The notes: generated by a model not told the origin, from the letters alone. 64,000 nt of DNA from Cupriavidus plantarum (GCF_905397285.1 NZ_CAJPUX010000002.1:1178001-1242000), one strand, 5' to 3'; positions 27,020-36,580 are shown, numbered from the stretch's first letter. Numbers and translations are program-made.

Positions 27020-27126
27020 TTCGGATCTTACCGAAAGCCGGCCCGCCAGGTCCGGCGCGGTCGATTGCCTGTTGCCGGCGATCGACCGCCGCGCGCCCCG
27101 CAGCCGTGCGCATGGCCACCGGCATC

Positions 27127-28053
27127 TCACGTGCCGGAGTTGTCGGCAAATCCTGACGTCCCCGACACCCTCCGGATCTCCTCCGCCACGATGTCGATCA
27201 GCGCCTCTGCCGCCGTGCTCAGCGGGCGCAGCGGATGGCTGACGCACACCAGATGGCGCACGATGCGCGGTGCCAGAATCGGGTACATGCGCAACCTGCC
27301 CTCAGCCACCGCCCGCTGCACGACGATGCGCGGCAACACTGTGGCGAAGCGCGTGGCCTCGACGAACTGGACGATGGTGCCGAGGATGTCGATCTCGAAT
27401 TTTGGCTGCAGCGTGACATCTTCGATCTGCGTTGCGGCGTCCAGCACGCCGCGCAGGCCATGCCGTTTGGTGGGCAACACGAGTTCCAGTCCAGGCAGCC
27501 TGGCGAGCTCGACCGCAGGCGGCAGGTCCACGCCATGCTCGGCGCTGGTGACCAGCACCATCTCCTCGTCGTGCAACGTTTGCACGTGGAGGGAGAGCTT
27601 GCCACGGGGTTTATGTACCACCGCCGCATCGAGCTGGCCGGCGGAGACCAGGTCGATCAGCGTGGCGCTGAAACCGTCCGCGACGGATACCTCCATGTTT
27701 GGATAGCGCGCGTTGAAGCGCGCCAGCGATCCCACCAGCACGCTTTCGGTTTCCGAGGCCACCATGCCAATGGAGATGGTGCCGGCGGCCTGCTCTTCCC
27801 GTTGCATCAGTTGCTGCCGCGCATTGGCGACGTCCCGCGTGATCGGCAGGAACAGCCGGTACATCATGCGGCCGGCCGCGGTGGGGACCATCCCGTGCGG
27901 AATGCGATCGAACAGTTTCTGGCCGAACTCTTCCTCCAGCTTGGCGATCTGCATGCTCAGGGCCGGCTGCACGATATTGAGCCGCTTGGCCGCGCGGGTG
28001 ACCGAGCCGTCTTCGAACAGCGCGATGAAGTACTGAATCTGCTTGAGGTCCAT
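27127..28053 (-). CDS. hmfR1: LysR-type regulator of the furoate cluster
   Basis: This 308-residue LysR regulator starts at MDLKQIQYFIALFEDGSVTRAAKRLNIVQPALSMQIAKLEEEFGQKLFDR, the standard N-terminal HTH; an ATG three codons upstream is equally possible. The effector-binding domain fills the rest (from about residue 90). It is divergent from hmfA across about 140 bases that contain an AT-rich palindrome, the usual arrangement for a LysR activator and its target operon. Furoyl-CoA or furoate as inducer is inferred from context. Confidence 0.85.
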   Translation of the reverse strand: MDLKQIQYFIALFEDGSVTRAAKRLNIVQPALSMQIAKLEEEFGQKLFDRIPHGMVPTAAGRMMYRLFLPITRDVANARQQLMQREEQAAGTISIGMVASETESVLVGSLARFNARYPNMEVSVADGFSATLIDLVSAGQLDAAVVHKPRGKLSLHVQTLHDEEMVLVTSAEHGVDLPPAVELARLPGLELVLPTKRHGLRGVLDAATQIEDVTLQPKFEIDILGTIVQFVEATRFATVLPRIVVQRAVAEGRLRMYPILAPRIVRHLVCVSHPLRPLSTAAEALIDIVAEEIRRVSGTSGFADNSGT

Positions 28054-28098
28054 GCCGGCCATCCCATCAGTTCCAATGATGGACCTGATCAAAAAACA

Positions 28099-28114
28099 AT
28101 ATTATAACTAATAT
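28099..28114. promoter_or_regulatory. Palindrome in the hmfR-hmfA divergent promoter
   Basis: ATATTA-TAAC-TAATAT is a perfect 6-4-6 inverted repeat in an AT-rich stretch about 83 bases before hmfA and 45 bases before the LysR start. Its place and form suit a LysR binding site, although the strict T-N11-A pattern is not obvious. Confidence 0.5.
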
Positions 28115-28196
28115 CAGATTCTCACTAAGCTCCTGTTCACGGCTGCAGGAACGGCGGATTCGTCTGCCGGATCCTGCGGACAGACCGGAGACAGGC

Positions 28197-31100
28197 ATGA
28201 GAATCAAAGATGCTGGCGACATGACCAGCAAGGCACAGGAGACAACGGCGGCGGTCTCGCGCCAGCGGCATCGGGGCCAACCGTATGTGGGCCAACCGAT
28301 GAAGCGGCTCGAGGACGCCGCGATCCTCACAGGCCGTGGCCGATACGGGGACGATCTGGGCGTGAAGCCCGGCACCCTGCACGCCGCCATCGTGCGTTCC
28401 CCGCATGCGCACGCCGAACTCGGCCGCATCGATGCCACCGCCGCGCTCGACGCGCCGGGCGTCCACGCCGTGCTGACCGGCGCGGATCTCGTAGCGTGGT
28501 CGCGTCCCTTCGTGGTCGCGGTGAAAGCCCCCATGGAGCAATGGGCGCTGGCCATGGACCGCGTGCGCTATGTGGGCGAGCCAGTGGCCGTGGTCGTAGC
28601 CGAAAGCCGCGCCCTGGCCGAAGACGCGCTCGACCTCGTGCGCGTGACATACCGCGTGCTGCCACCGGTGGTGTCGATCGAATCGGCCCTCGACGAGGAT
28701 GCCGCCATCCTGCATCCCGGCGTCGGCGCCAATGTCGTCAGCGATCGCCGCTTCCGCTACGGCGAGCCCGAAGCCGCCTTCGCAGCGGCCCCCCACCGGG
28801 TCACGCTGACCGCCCACTATCCACGCAACACCTGCACGCCGATCGAATGCGGCGTGGTCATTGCGGAGTTCCTGCCCGGCGACGAAGGCTACGACGTCAC
28901 CTCCAATTTCATGGGGCCGTTCTCGCTGCATGCGGTGATGGCGATGGCGCTGAAGGTGCCCGCCAACCGGCTGCGCCACAAAGCGCCGCGCGATTCCGGC
29001 GGGAGCTTCGGCGTGAAGCAGGCGGTGTTTCCCTACGCGGTGCTGATGTGCCTGGCGTCCCGCAAGGCCGGCGCGCCGGTGAAGTGGGTGGAAGACCGGC
29101 TCGAACATCTCAGCGCCGCGACGTCCGCCACCGCGCGGCTGTCCACGCTGGAAGCCGCCGTGAACGCCGAGGGCCGCATCCTCGCGCTCTCCTATGACCA
29201 GATCGAAGACTGCGGTGGCTACCTGCGCGCGCCGGAGCCCGCGACCTTCTATCGCATGCACGGCTGCCTGACCGGCGCCTACGACATCCCCAACCTGCTG
29301 GTGCGCAATCGGGTGGTGATGACCAACAAGACCCCCACCGGCCTGGTGCGGGGCTTTGGCGGTCCGCAGGTGTATTTCGCACTGGAGCGGCTGGTCCAGC
29401 GCATCGCAACGCAGCTCGGCCTCGATCCGCTCGACGTCTATCGCCGCAACTTCGTTGCTGCCGATGCCTTCCCCTATCGCGCGGCGGCGGGGGCGTTACT
29501 GGATTCCGGCAACTACCAGCTCGCGCTCACGCGCGCGCTCGCAGACGGCGGCTACGATGAGCTGAAACGCCGCCGCGACGCCGCGCGCGCCGAGGGGCGG
29601 CTGTATGGCATCGGCTTTGCCGCCATCGTCGAGCCATCCGTCTCCAACATGGGCTACATCACCACCGCCATGCCGGCCGAGGCGCGGAAGAAGGCGGGGC
29701 CGAAGAATGGCGCCATCGCCAGCGCCACGGTGAGTGTCGATCTGCTCGGCGGCGTGGTGGTCACCATTGCCTCGACGCCGGCCGGACAGGGCCACATGAC
29801 CGTGTGCGCGCAGGTCGTGGCCGATGTGCTTGGCGTGAACCCCGCCGACGTGGTGGTGAACGTCGAGTTCGATACGCACAAGGATGCGTGGTCGGTGGCC
29901 GCCGGCAATTACTCGAGCCGCTTCGCCGGCGCGGTGGCCGGCACCGTGCATCTGGCCGCGCTGCGCGTGCGCGACAAGCTGGCGCGCATCGCGGCGTCGC
30001 AGTTCGGCTGCACGCCGACCGAGGTCGAATTCGCCGACGGCCGCATCGCCCGCCACGGCGCACCGGAAGTCGCCCTGCCCTTTGCGCGTGTCGCCAGCAA
30101 CGCGCCTCACTGGTCGCCACAGCAATTGCCGGCGGGAGAAGAGCCGGGCCTGCGAGAAACGGTGTTCTGGTCGCCGCCAAATCTGGAAGCGCCGGATGAG
30201 AACGACCGCATCAACACCTCGGCCGCCTATGGCTTTGCGTTCGACATGTGCGGCGTGGAGATCGACCGCGCCACGGGTCGCGTTCGCATCGATCGCTACG
30301 TCACCGCGCACGACGCCGGCACGCTGCTCAATCCGGCGCTGGCCGATGGCCAGATACGCGGCGCCTTCGCGCAGGGGCTGGGCGCGGCGTTGATGGAGGA
30401 GTTCCGCTACGGCGCCGACGGCAGCTTTCAGTCCGGCACGCTGGCCGACTACCTGATGCCCACCACCTGCGAGGTCCCCGATCCGGTGATCGTTCATCTG
30501 GAAACGCCGAGCCCGTTCACGCCACTCGGCGCCAAGGGCCTTGGCGAGGGCAACAACATGAGCACGCCACCCTGCATCGCCAATGCGGTAGCGGATGCGC
30601 TCGGCGTCCAGGACATCCGGCTGCCGCTGACCCCGGCCAGAGTGATGGCCATGGTGGGCTTCGACGATCCGCCACCGTCGCGCCCCGAATTGCTCGATGC
30701 CATGCGCGACGCCACCGTGCCCGCCTCCCATAAAGACCGTGGCAGGGACGGTGGCAAGGGCGGCGGCAAGGCGCTCACCGCGCGCCGTACGGTGGAGCTC
30801 GACGCAACGCCCGAAGCCGTGTTCGCCGTGCTGCTGGACCCGGAAGCACTGGCCAAGGTCGTGCCCGGCTGCCACGCGCTCGAGCGTACGGCCGAGAACC
30901 ATTATCGCGCCGACGTCACCGTCGGGGTCGGGATGATCAAGGCGCGCTTCGAGGCGGAGATTGCCCTCTCGGACCTCGATCCCCCGCGCCGATTACGGCT
31001 GGCGGGCGCCGGCATGTCTTCGCTGGGCAGCGCGCGCGGCGCGGGCCTCGTGGAACTGGTGCCGCATGGCGGCGGCACGCGCCTCATTTACGACTACGAG

Positions 31101-31307
31101 GCCGAGGTCACCGGCAAGGTCGCGGCCGTGGGCGGCCGCATGCTGGAAGGCGCCGCCAACGTGGTGCTTCGCCAGTTATTCGAGTCGCTCGGCCGGCAAG
31201 CCGCCGGCAAGCCTGCACGCCCGCAAGCCGGGGTTGCCCGCTTTTTTCCCCACGTTTTTGCCCGCCTTTTTGCCCGCTTTTTTGCCCGCTCGAGAGGTCG
31301 CCGATGA
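28197..31307 (+). CDS. hmfA: Furoyl-CoA dehydrogenase Mo subunit fused to CoxG-like domain
   Basis: This 1036-residue protein joins a xanthine-dehydrogenase-family molybdopterin subunit (about 25-830) to a CoxG-like SRPBCC domain (about 860-1000). GLVRGFGGPQVYF is a cofactor-loop motif and E784 in KGLGEGNNMSTPP is the expected catalytic base. The large subunit hydroxylates 2-furoyl-CoA at C5. The fused domain starts RRTVELDATPEAVFAVLLDPEALAKVVPGC; CoxG proteins help membrane anchoring or maturation of such enzymes. The last 35 residues are an odd FARLFARFFAR tail. GGAGA precedes the ATG. Order and content match the hmf clusters of Cupriavidus; a different aromatic-CoA hydroxylase remains possible. 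Confidence 0.88.
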   Translation: MRIKDAGDMTSKAQETTAAVSRQRHRGQPYVGQPMKRLEDAAILTGRGRYGDDLGVKPGTLHAAIVRSPHAHAELGRIDATAALDAPGVHAVLTGADLVAWSRPFVVAVKAPMEQWALAMDRVRYVGEPVAVVVAESRALAEDALDLVRVTYRVLPPVVSIESALDEDAAILHPGVGANVVSDRRFRYGEPEAAFAAAPHRVTLTAHYPRNTCTPIECGVVIAEFLPGDEGYDVTSNFMGPFSLHAVMAMALKVPANRLRHKAPRDSGGSFGVKQAVFPYAVLMCLASRKAGAPVKWVEDRLEHLSAATSATARLSTLEAAVNAEGRILALSYDQIEDCGGYLRAPEPATFYRMHGCLTGAYDIPNLLVRNRVVMTNKTPTGLVRGFGGPQVYFALERLVQRIATQLGLDPLDVYRRNFVAADAFPYRAAAGALLDSGNYQLALTRALADGGYDELKRRRDAARAEGRLYGIGFAAIVEPSVSNMGYITTAMPAEARKKAGPKNGAIASATVSVDLLGGVVVTIASTPAGQGHMTVCAQVVADVLGVNPADVVVNVEFDTHKDAWSVAAGNYSSRFAGAVAGTVHLAALRVRDKLARIAASQFGCTPTEVEFADGRIARHGAPEVALPFARVASNAPHWSPQQLPAGEEPGLRETVFWSPPNLEAPDENDRINTSAAYGFAFDMCGVEIDRATGRVRIDRYVTAHDAGTLLNPALADGQIRGAFAQGLGAALMEEFRYGADGSFQSGTLADYLMPTTCEVPDPVIVHLETPSPFTPLGAKGLGEGNNMSTPPCIANAVADALGVQDIRLPLTPARVMAMVGFDDPPPSRPELLDAMRDATVPASHKDRGRDGGKGGGKALTARRTVELDATPEAVFAVLLDPEALAKVVPGCHALERTAENHYRADVTVGVGMIKARFEAEIALSDLDPPRRLRLAGAGMSSLGSARGAGLVELVPHGGGTRLIYDYEAEVTGKVAAVGGRMLEGAANVVLRQLFESLGRQAAGKPARPQAGVARFFPHVFARLFARFFARSRGRR
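31235..31290 (+). repeat. 12-bp tandem repeats at the 3' end of hmfA
   Basis: Units of the form TTTTTGCCCGC recur about four times with a 12-base period, just before the hmfA stop. They encode FARL-FARF-FAR. The run resembles slippage-prone sequence grown onto the end of the gene. Confidence 0.75.
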
Positions 31308-32119
31308 AACCATCCGCATTCGATTACCTGCGCGCGGAATCCACGCAGCACGCGCTCGATGCGCTCGCCCGCGGTGGCGAGGGCGCGCGCGTGCTGGCCG
31401 GTGGCCAGTCGCTGATGGCGGTTCTCAACATGCGCCTCGCGCAGCCCGAACTGCTCATCGATATCTCGCGCACCGCCGAGCTGAACACGGTGCGGGTGGA
31501 AGGCGGTCACCTGACGGTAGGTGCCGCGGCAACCCAGGCCAGCGTCGAATGGCGCGCCACGCTAACCGACGAGGTGCCTCTGCTGGCGATGGCCTTCCCT
31601 TACATCTCGCATTTCCAGATTCGCAACCGGGGCACGGTGTGCGGCTCCGTGGCGCATGCCGATCCGAGCGCGGAGTTGCCGCTGGTGCTGACGGCACTGG
31701 GCGGCGAGGTGGTGCTGCGCGCCGCGCGGCGGCGCCGCGTATTGCCGGCGGCCAGTTTCTTCCAGGGCATGTTGATGACGGCACGCGAGCCCGACGAGCT
31801 GGTGGAGGCGGTGCGCTTTCCGCTACGGCGCCCCGGGGCCCGCTACGGCTTTGCCGAATTCTCCGCGCGCCACGGCGATTTTGCGCTCGTGGCGTGCGCG
31901 GCCACCGTGACCGATGACGCCATCGCGCTGGCCGTTGGCGGCGTGGCGGACCGGCCGGTGCTGGAGATCTGGCCACGTCTGCGGGGCAAGGATCTGGAGG
32001 CGGCCATCAACGATTTCAGTTGGAAACTGGGCGCGCAAGACGACGCCCATATCAGCGCGCAGTACCGCAGGCATCTGGTGCGGCAACTGGGCAAGCGTGT
32101 GATCGAGGAGGCAAAATGA
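31304..32119 (+). CDS. hmfB: Furoyl-CoA dehydrogenase FAD subunit
   Basis: The product is 271 residues of the CoxM/XdhB flavoprotein family. It opens MKPSAFDYLRAESTQHALDAL, has the FAD-binding motif VLAGGQSLMAVLNMRLAQP near residue 28, and the second motif SHFQIRNRGTVCGSVAHADPSAELPLVL near residue 100. Its start overlaps the hmfA stop by four bases. It carries electrons from the [2Fe-2S] subunit of the same complex to the acceptor. Confidence 0.93.
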   Translation: MKPSAFDYLRAESTQHALDALARGGEGARVLAGGQSLMAVLNMRLAQPELLIDISRTAELNTVRVEGGHLTVGAAATQASVEWRATLTDEVPLLAMAFPYISHFQIRNRGTVCGSVAHADPSAELPLVLTALGGEVVLRAARRRRVLPAASFFQGMLMTAREPDELVEAVRFPLRRPGARYGFAEFSARHGDFALVACAATVTDDAIALAVGGVADRPVLEIWPRLRGKDLEAAINDFSWKLGAQDDAHISAQYRRHLVRQLGKRVIEEAK

Positions 32120-32721
32120 GCAAGACCATCCAGGGCGCCGCATCCGGCAAGCCCGTTGAGGTGATGCAGCGCAACGCGCAGCGCCGCATCACCCTGACCC
32201 TGAACGGCCGCAAGCGCAGCGGCCATTGCGAGCCGCGCGAGTTGCTGTCGGACTTCCTGCGTCACGAGCTCGGTGCTACGGGCACGCATGTAGGCTGCGA
32301 ACACGGCGTCTGCGGCGCATGCACGGTACGCGTCGACGGCGTTGCCGCGCGCTCGTGCCTGATGCTGGCGGTGCAGGCCGAGGACCGGGACATCGATACC
32401 GTCGAGGGACTGGCGCCCGCCGGGGAACTGGGCGACCTGCAGGAAGCCTTCCGCCGCCACCACGCGTTGCAATGCGGCTTCTGCACTGCCGGCATCCTGA
32501 TGTCGTGCGCGGACTATCTGGCGCGCGTGCCGGAACCCAACGAGGCGCAGGTGCGGGACATGCTGTCCGGCCACCTGTGCCGTTGTACCGGCTATACGCC
32601 GATCGTGGCGGCGGTGCTCGACGTGGCGGCGTCCAGGGCGGCGTCGGGGGCGGGGTCCGATACGCGCGCGCGCGAGGATGCCATCGGCGGCGCTACGCGC
32701 CAGGAGGCCCGCGATGCTTGA
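32116..32721 (+). CDS. hmfC: Furoyl-CoA dehydrogenase [2Fe-2S] subunit
   Basis: The product is 201 residues, starting at the ATG that overlaps the hmfB stop. The plant-ferredoxin-type cluster ligands lie in GCEHGVCGACTVRVDG with a further cysteine in RSCLML. The second cluster ligands are in HHALQCGFCTAGILMSC and GHLCRCTGY. This is the CoxS small subunit linking the molybdenum site to FAD. The last 30 residues (GAGSDTRAREDAIGG) are a low-complexity extension and overlap the next gene by eight bases. Confidence 0.93.
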   Translation: MSKTIQGAASGKPVEVMQRNAQRRITLTLNGRKRSGHCEPRELLSDFLRHELGATGTHVGCEHGVCGACTVRVDGVAARSCLMLAVQAEDRDIDTVEGLAPAGELGDLQEAFRRHHALQCGFCTAGILMSCADYLARVPEPNEAQVRDMLSGHLCRCTGYTPIVAAVLDVAASRAASGAGSDTRAREDAIGGATRQEARDA

Positions 32722-34321
32722 TCTGGGCCGCACCTTCCTGCAAAGCGTGGAGCGCAGCCCGCACACGCCCGCCATCGTCGACGGCGATCTGATGCTGACG
32801 TATGCGCAATGGTACGAGCGCATCCGGTGCGTCGCGTCCGGATTGCGCAAGATCGGCCTGGCGCCGGGCGACCGCTTGCTGGCTGTGCTGCAGAACCGCT
32901 GGGAAATGGCCACGCTGCACTGGGCCTGCCAGTTTGCCTCGATCGTAATGGTGCCCCTGAACTGGCGCGCCAAGCCGGAGGAACTCGAATACTGCGTGCA
33001 GGATGCCGGCGTCAAGGCGCTGGTATTCGAGCCGGTCAGCGCCGATGCGGTGCTGGGCAGCCCCGCCGCACAGGCCGTGCCCCGCGTTGCGCTGGATGAC
33101 GCGGCGGGCGGCTCGATGTCCTTCGCTGCGCTGCTGGACAGCGCAGCGTCGCATGGCGGACCGGTGGCCGAGGCGGGCGACCTCTCGCTCATGCTCTACA
33201 CCTCCGGCACCACCGGCAAGCCAAAAGGCGTGCCCCGCCGCCACCGTCAGGAGCGCGCCGCGGCGCTGGCGCACGTCGCGCAGAACCTGTATCGGCGCGG
33301 GGAGCGCACCCTCGGCGTCATGCCGCTGTACCACACCATGGGCGTGCGTTCGCTGCTGGCCATGGCGCTGGTGGACGGCCTGTTCGTCTGCGTGCGGCGC
33401 TGGAACGCCGGGCTGGCGCTCAGGGAGATCGCCACCCACCGGATCACCTGCTTGTATCTGGTGCCGACGCTGTACCACGACCTGCTGGCCGATCCCGGCT
33501 TCGATGCCACGCTTGTGCGAAGCGCCACCAAGCTCGGCTTTGCGGGCGCCTCGATGAGCGACGACCTGCTGCGCCGCCTCGCGATGGCCTTCGAGCCGGA
33601 ACTGTTCGTGAACCACTACGGCTCGTCGGAGGTGTACACCTTCAGCGTGGACCAGCGCGCGACCCGCAAGCCGGGTAGCGCCGGACGTGCCGGCCTCAAC
33701 ACGCGCCTGCGCGTGGTGCGCCTGGATGCCCGTTCGCCCGACGATCTCGTCGCGCGTGGCGAGGAAGGCCAGATCATCGCCGATCTGCGGGGCGACGAGG
33801 CATTCGAAGGCTACTGGAACCGCGACGACGCCAACGCCAGATCGCTGCGCGACGGGTGGTACTTCACCGGCGACACCGGCTACTTCGATGCCGAGGGCGA
33901 CCTCTTCGTCAGCGGCCGGGTGGACGACATGATCATCAGCGGCGGCGAGAATGTGTCACCGGTCGATATCGAATCGGTGCTGTCGCTGCATCCGGCGGTG
34001 GACGAGGTGGCGGTGGCCGGCGTGCCGGACCCGCGCTGGGGGCAGAAGGTGGTCGCCTTCGTCAAGCCGCGCGCCAGCATCGACGCGCAAGCCCTCGATA
34101 CCTACTGCCGCGGCTCGGACCTCGTGAACTTCAAGCGTCCGCGCGACTACGTCTTCGTGAAGGAGATTCCCAAGTCGCCGGTCGGCAAGATTCTGCGCCG
34201 CAAGCTCTCCGCAGGCGAGTACGAGCCCGCCTCCCCCGCTCCCTCTTCTGGCAACCCTACCCTCAACCCCACCCTCAATCAGGCAGCGGTCGCAACGCCT
34301 GTCGACACAATCAAGGAGTAA
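32714..34321 (+). CDS. hmfD: 2-Furoyl-CoA synthetase
   Basis: This 535-residue acyl-CoA ligase activates 2-furoate with ATP and CoA. The P-loop YTSGTTGKPKG is at 162-172, the adenylation motif follows as NHYGSSEVYTF, then WYFTGDTGYFDAEGDLFVSGRVDDMIISGGENV, and the catalytic lysine K492 is in SPVGKILRR. The start at 32714 overlaps hmfC by eight bases; the open frame upstream lacks support. The C-terminal 37 residues are a Pro/Ser-rich tail that includes NPTLNPTLN. Substrate is inferred from the cluster. Confidence 0.88.
   Translation: MLDLGRTFLQSVERSPHTPAIVDGDLMLTYAQWYERIRCVASGLRKIGLAPGDRLLAVLQNRWEMATLHWACQFASIVMVPLNWRAKPEELEYCVQDAGVKALVFEPVSADAVLGSPAAQAVPRVALDDAAGGSMSFAALLDSAASHGGPVAEAGDLSLMLYTSGTTGKPKGVPRRHRQERAAALAHVAQNLYRRGERTLGVMPLYHTMGVRSLLAMALVDGLFVCVRRWNAGLALREIATHRITCLYLVPTLYHDLLADPGFDATLVRSATKLGFAGASMSDDLLRRLAMAFEPELFVNHYGSSEVYTFSVDQRATRKPGSAGRAGLNTRLRVVRLDARSPDDLVARGEEGQIIADLRGDEAFEGYWNRDDANARSLRDGWYFTGDTGYFDAEGDLFVSGRVDDMIISGGENVSPVDIESVLSLHPAVDEVAVAGVPDPRWGQKVVAFVKPRASIDAQALDTYCRGSDLVNFKRPRDYVFVKEIPKSPVGKILRRKLSAGEYEPASPAPSSGNPTLNPTLNQAAVATPVDTIKE
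34253..34279 (+). repeat. Short tandem repeat at the end of hmfD
   Basis: AACCCTACCCTC and AACCCCACCCTC are adjacent 12-base units followed by AAT, encoding NPTL-NPTL-N close to the hmfD stop codon. Confidence 0.65.
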
Positions 34322-34324
34322 GAC

Positions 34325-35140
34325 ATGACCCAGGTAACCGAGCTGATCCATCCCGACCAGCAACGTCTGCAACAGCTCGACGGCTTCTTCGTGGAAGTCG
34401 ATGCCGCGCGTGAGCGCGCGGACATCATCCTGCACCGTCCGCCCTACAACGTGATTGCCATGGCGGCGCGCGACCAGTTGCGTGCCGTCATCGAAGCACT
34501 CGATGCCGACGAGCGCGTGCGCGTCATCGTGCTGCGCTCGCAGGGCGAGCATTTCTCCAGCGGCGGCGACATCAAGGGTTTTCTGGAGGCATCGCCCGAG
34601 CACGTCGCGCAGCTGGCGTGGAACGTCGCCGCGCCCGCGCGCTGCAGCAAGCCGGTGATTGCGGCCAACCGTGGCTATTGCTTTGGCGTGGGGTTCGAAC
34701 TGTCGCTGGCCTGCGATTTCCGCATCGCCACCGAGACCACGCAGTACGCGCTGCCGGAGCAGAAGCTCGGTCAGATTCCGGGTTCGGGCGGCTCCGCGCG
34801 CCTGCAGAAGATGGTGGGCATCGGCCGCACCAAGGACATTGTGATGCGCTCGCGCCGTATCTCCGGCAAGCAGGCCTATGAGTGGGGCATCGCGGTCGAC
34901 TGCGTGGCCGACGCAGAACTGGAAGCCGCCACCGACGCGCTGGTCGAAGAACTGCGCGGCTTCTCCCCGCTGGCGCAGCGCACCGCCAAGAAGCTGCTCA
35001 ACGACACCGAAGACGCACCGCTGTCCATCGCCATCGAGCTCGAAGGACATTGCTATAGCCGCCTCCGCAGCTCGGACGATTTCCGCGAAGGCGTGGAAGC
35101 GTTCCACGGCAAGCGCAAGCCGGCGTTCGTCGGCAGCTGA
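34325..35140 (+). CDS. hmfE: 2-Oxoglutaroyl-CoA hydrolase, enoyl-CoA hydratase family
   Basis: The product is 271 residues of the crotonase superfamily. Oxyanion-hole segments are FSSGGDIKGFL and ANRGYCFGVGFELSLACDFRIA; the acidic/glycine segment PEQKLGQIPGSGGSARL follows. In the furoate pathway the ring-hydroxylated furoyl-CoA opens and this enzyme releases 2-oxoglutarate and CoA. It begins three bases after hmfD. A hydratase rather than a hydrolase role would be the default without the cluster context. Confidence 0.87.
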   Translation: MTQVTELIHPDQQRLQQLDGFFVEVDAARERADIILHRPPYNVIAMAARDQLRAVIEALDADERVRVIVLRSQGEHFSSGGDIKGFLEASPEHVAQLAWNVAAPARCSKPVIAANRGYCFGVGFELSLACDFRIATETTQYALPEQKLGQIPGSGGSARLQKMVGIGRTKDIVMRSRRISGKQAYEWGIAVDCVADAELEAATDALVEELRGFSPLAQRTAKKLLNDTEDAPLSIAIELEGHCYSRLRSSDDFREGVEAFHGKRKPAFVGS

Positions 35141-35236
35141 CGCAATTGGCGGGCGCCTGGCGGCAACGAACCGCCATGCGCCACCCGCTGCCGTGGCGAT
35201 CCACGCAGCGTTCCAAATCCAAGGAGACAGACAATC

Positions 35237-36580
35237 ATGGAAGCCGTAGCGAAAACACATACAGACACGATCGGCGATACGCTGCCAGCGGCGAGCAATC
35301 GCCAGGTGCTCGGTGCCGTCACGGCGTCATGCATGGGATGGGCGCTGGACCTGTTCGACCTGTTCATTCTGCTGTTCGTGGCGCCGGTGATCGGCAGGCT
35401 GTTTTTCCCGTCCGAGCACGCCATGCTGTCGCTGGCGGCAGTGTATGCGTCGTTTGCGGTCACGCTGCTGATGCGTCCGCTCGGCTCCGCGATTTTCGGA
35501 TCGTATGCCGATCGCCGCGGTCGCAAGGGCGCGATGGTGGTGGCGGTGACCGGCGTCGGTTTGTCGACGGCGGCGTTTGGGCTGCTACCCACGGTGGCGC
35601 AGGTGGGCCTGCTTGCGCCCCTCTTGTTCATCCTGCTGCGGCTGATACAGGGCATCTTTGTCGGGGGCGTGGTGGCATCCACCCACACCATCGGCACGGA
35701 ATCGGTGCCGCCGTCCTGGCGCGGCGCCGTCTCGGGGCTGGTCGGCGGCGGTGGAGCGGGTATCGGGGCGCTGCTGGCTTCCATCACCTATATGGCAATG
35801 ACCGCGCTGTTCCCCGGCGATGCGTTCGACGTCTGGGGTTGGCGCTGTATGTTCTTCGCCGGCATCATCAGTGCGGTGCTCGGCCTGATCATCTTCAACT
35901 CGCTCGAGGAGTCGCCGCTGTGGAAACAGTTGCAGGCGGCCAAGGGACATGCCACGCCGGTCGAGAACCCGGTCCGGGTCCTGTTCTCCGGCAAATACCG
36001 CGGCGTCCTGGTCGTCAACATCCTGCTCACGCTCGGCGGCGGCAGCGCTTACTACCTGACCTCGGGCTATCTGCCATCCTTCCTCAAGATCGTGGTGAAA
36101 GCACCGGCGGGCGCATCCGCCGCGATCCTGATGGCCAGCAGTGCCGGCGTGATCGTGGCATCGATCTTTGCCGGTCACCTCAGCACGCTCATTGGCCGCA
36201 AGCGATGCTTCCTGCTGATCGGCACCCTGAACCTCGTGCTGCTGCCGTTGATCTACCAACGGATGCCCGCCGCGCAGGATGTCTTCACGCTGGGCATGTA
36301 TGCCACAGCGCTGGCGATGCTGGGCTGCATGGGTTTTTCCCCGATCCTCATCTTCCTGAACGAGCGCTTCCCCACCAGCATTCGCGCCACGGGAACTGGC
36401 CTCTCGTGGAACATCGGCTTTGCGATCGGCGGCATGATGCCAACGTTTGCATCGCTGTGCGCGAGCACGCCCGCCGACCTGCCGAGCGTGCTGGGAATCT
36501 TTGCCGGTGTCGTCACTGCCATCTACCTCGCCGCTGCGGCGATCGTGCCGGAGACGATCGGGCGCCTGGGAGAAAATTGA
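35237..36580 (+). CDS. hmfT1: MFS transporter of the furoate cluster
   Basis: The product is 447 residues with 12 predicted transmembrane helices. AAGGAGACAG precedes the ATG. It has the motif FGSYADRRGRKGAMV between helices 2 and 3, typical of the aromatic-acid:H+ symporter/sugar-porter branch, and GWALDLFDLFILLFVAPVIG in the first helix. Its place directly after hmfE points to uptake of furoate or a furan precursor. Confidence 0.85.
   Translation: MEAVAKTHTDTIGDTLPAASNRQVLGAVTASCMGWALDLFDLFILLFVAPVIGRLFFPSEHAMLSLAAVYASFAVTLLMRPLGSAIFGSYADRRGRKGAMVVAVTGVGLSTAAFGLLPTVAQVGLLAPLLFILLRLIQGIFVGGVVASTHTIGTESVPPSWRGAVSGLVGGGGAGIGALLASITYMAMTALFPGDAFDVWGWRCMFFAGIISAVLGLIIFNSLEESPLWKQLQAAKGHATPVENPVRVLFSGKYRGVLVVNILLTLGGGSAYYLTSGYLPSFLKIVVKAPAGASAAILMASSAGVIVASIFAGHLSTLIGRKRCFLLIGTLNLVLLPLIYQRMPAAQDVFTLGMYATALAMLGCMGFSPILIFLNERFPTSIRATGTGLSWNIGFAIGGMMPTFASLCASTPADLPSVLGIFAGVVTAIYLAAAAIVPETIGRLGEN

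Noticed and set aside
29496..30902. A 468-codon open frame on the minus strand
   Set aside because: Antisense to hmfA, with no domain; the plus-strand protein is strongly supported by family motifs.
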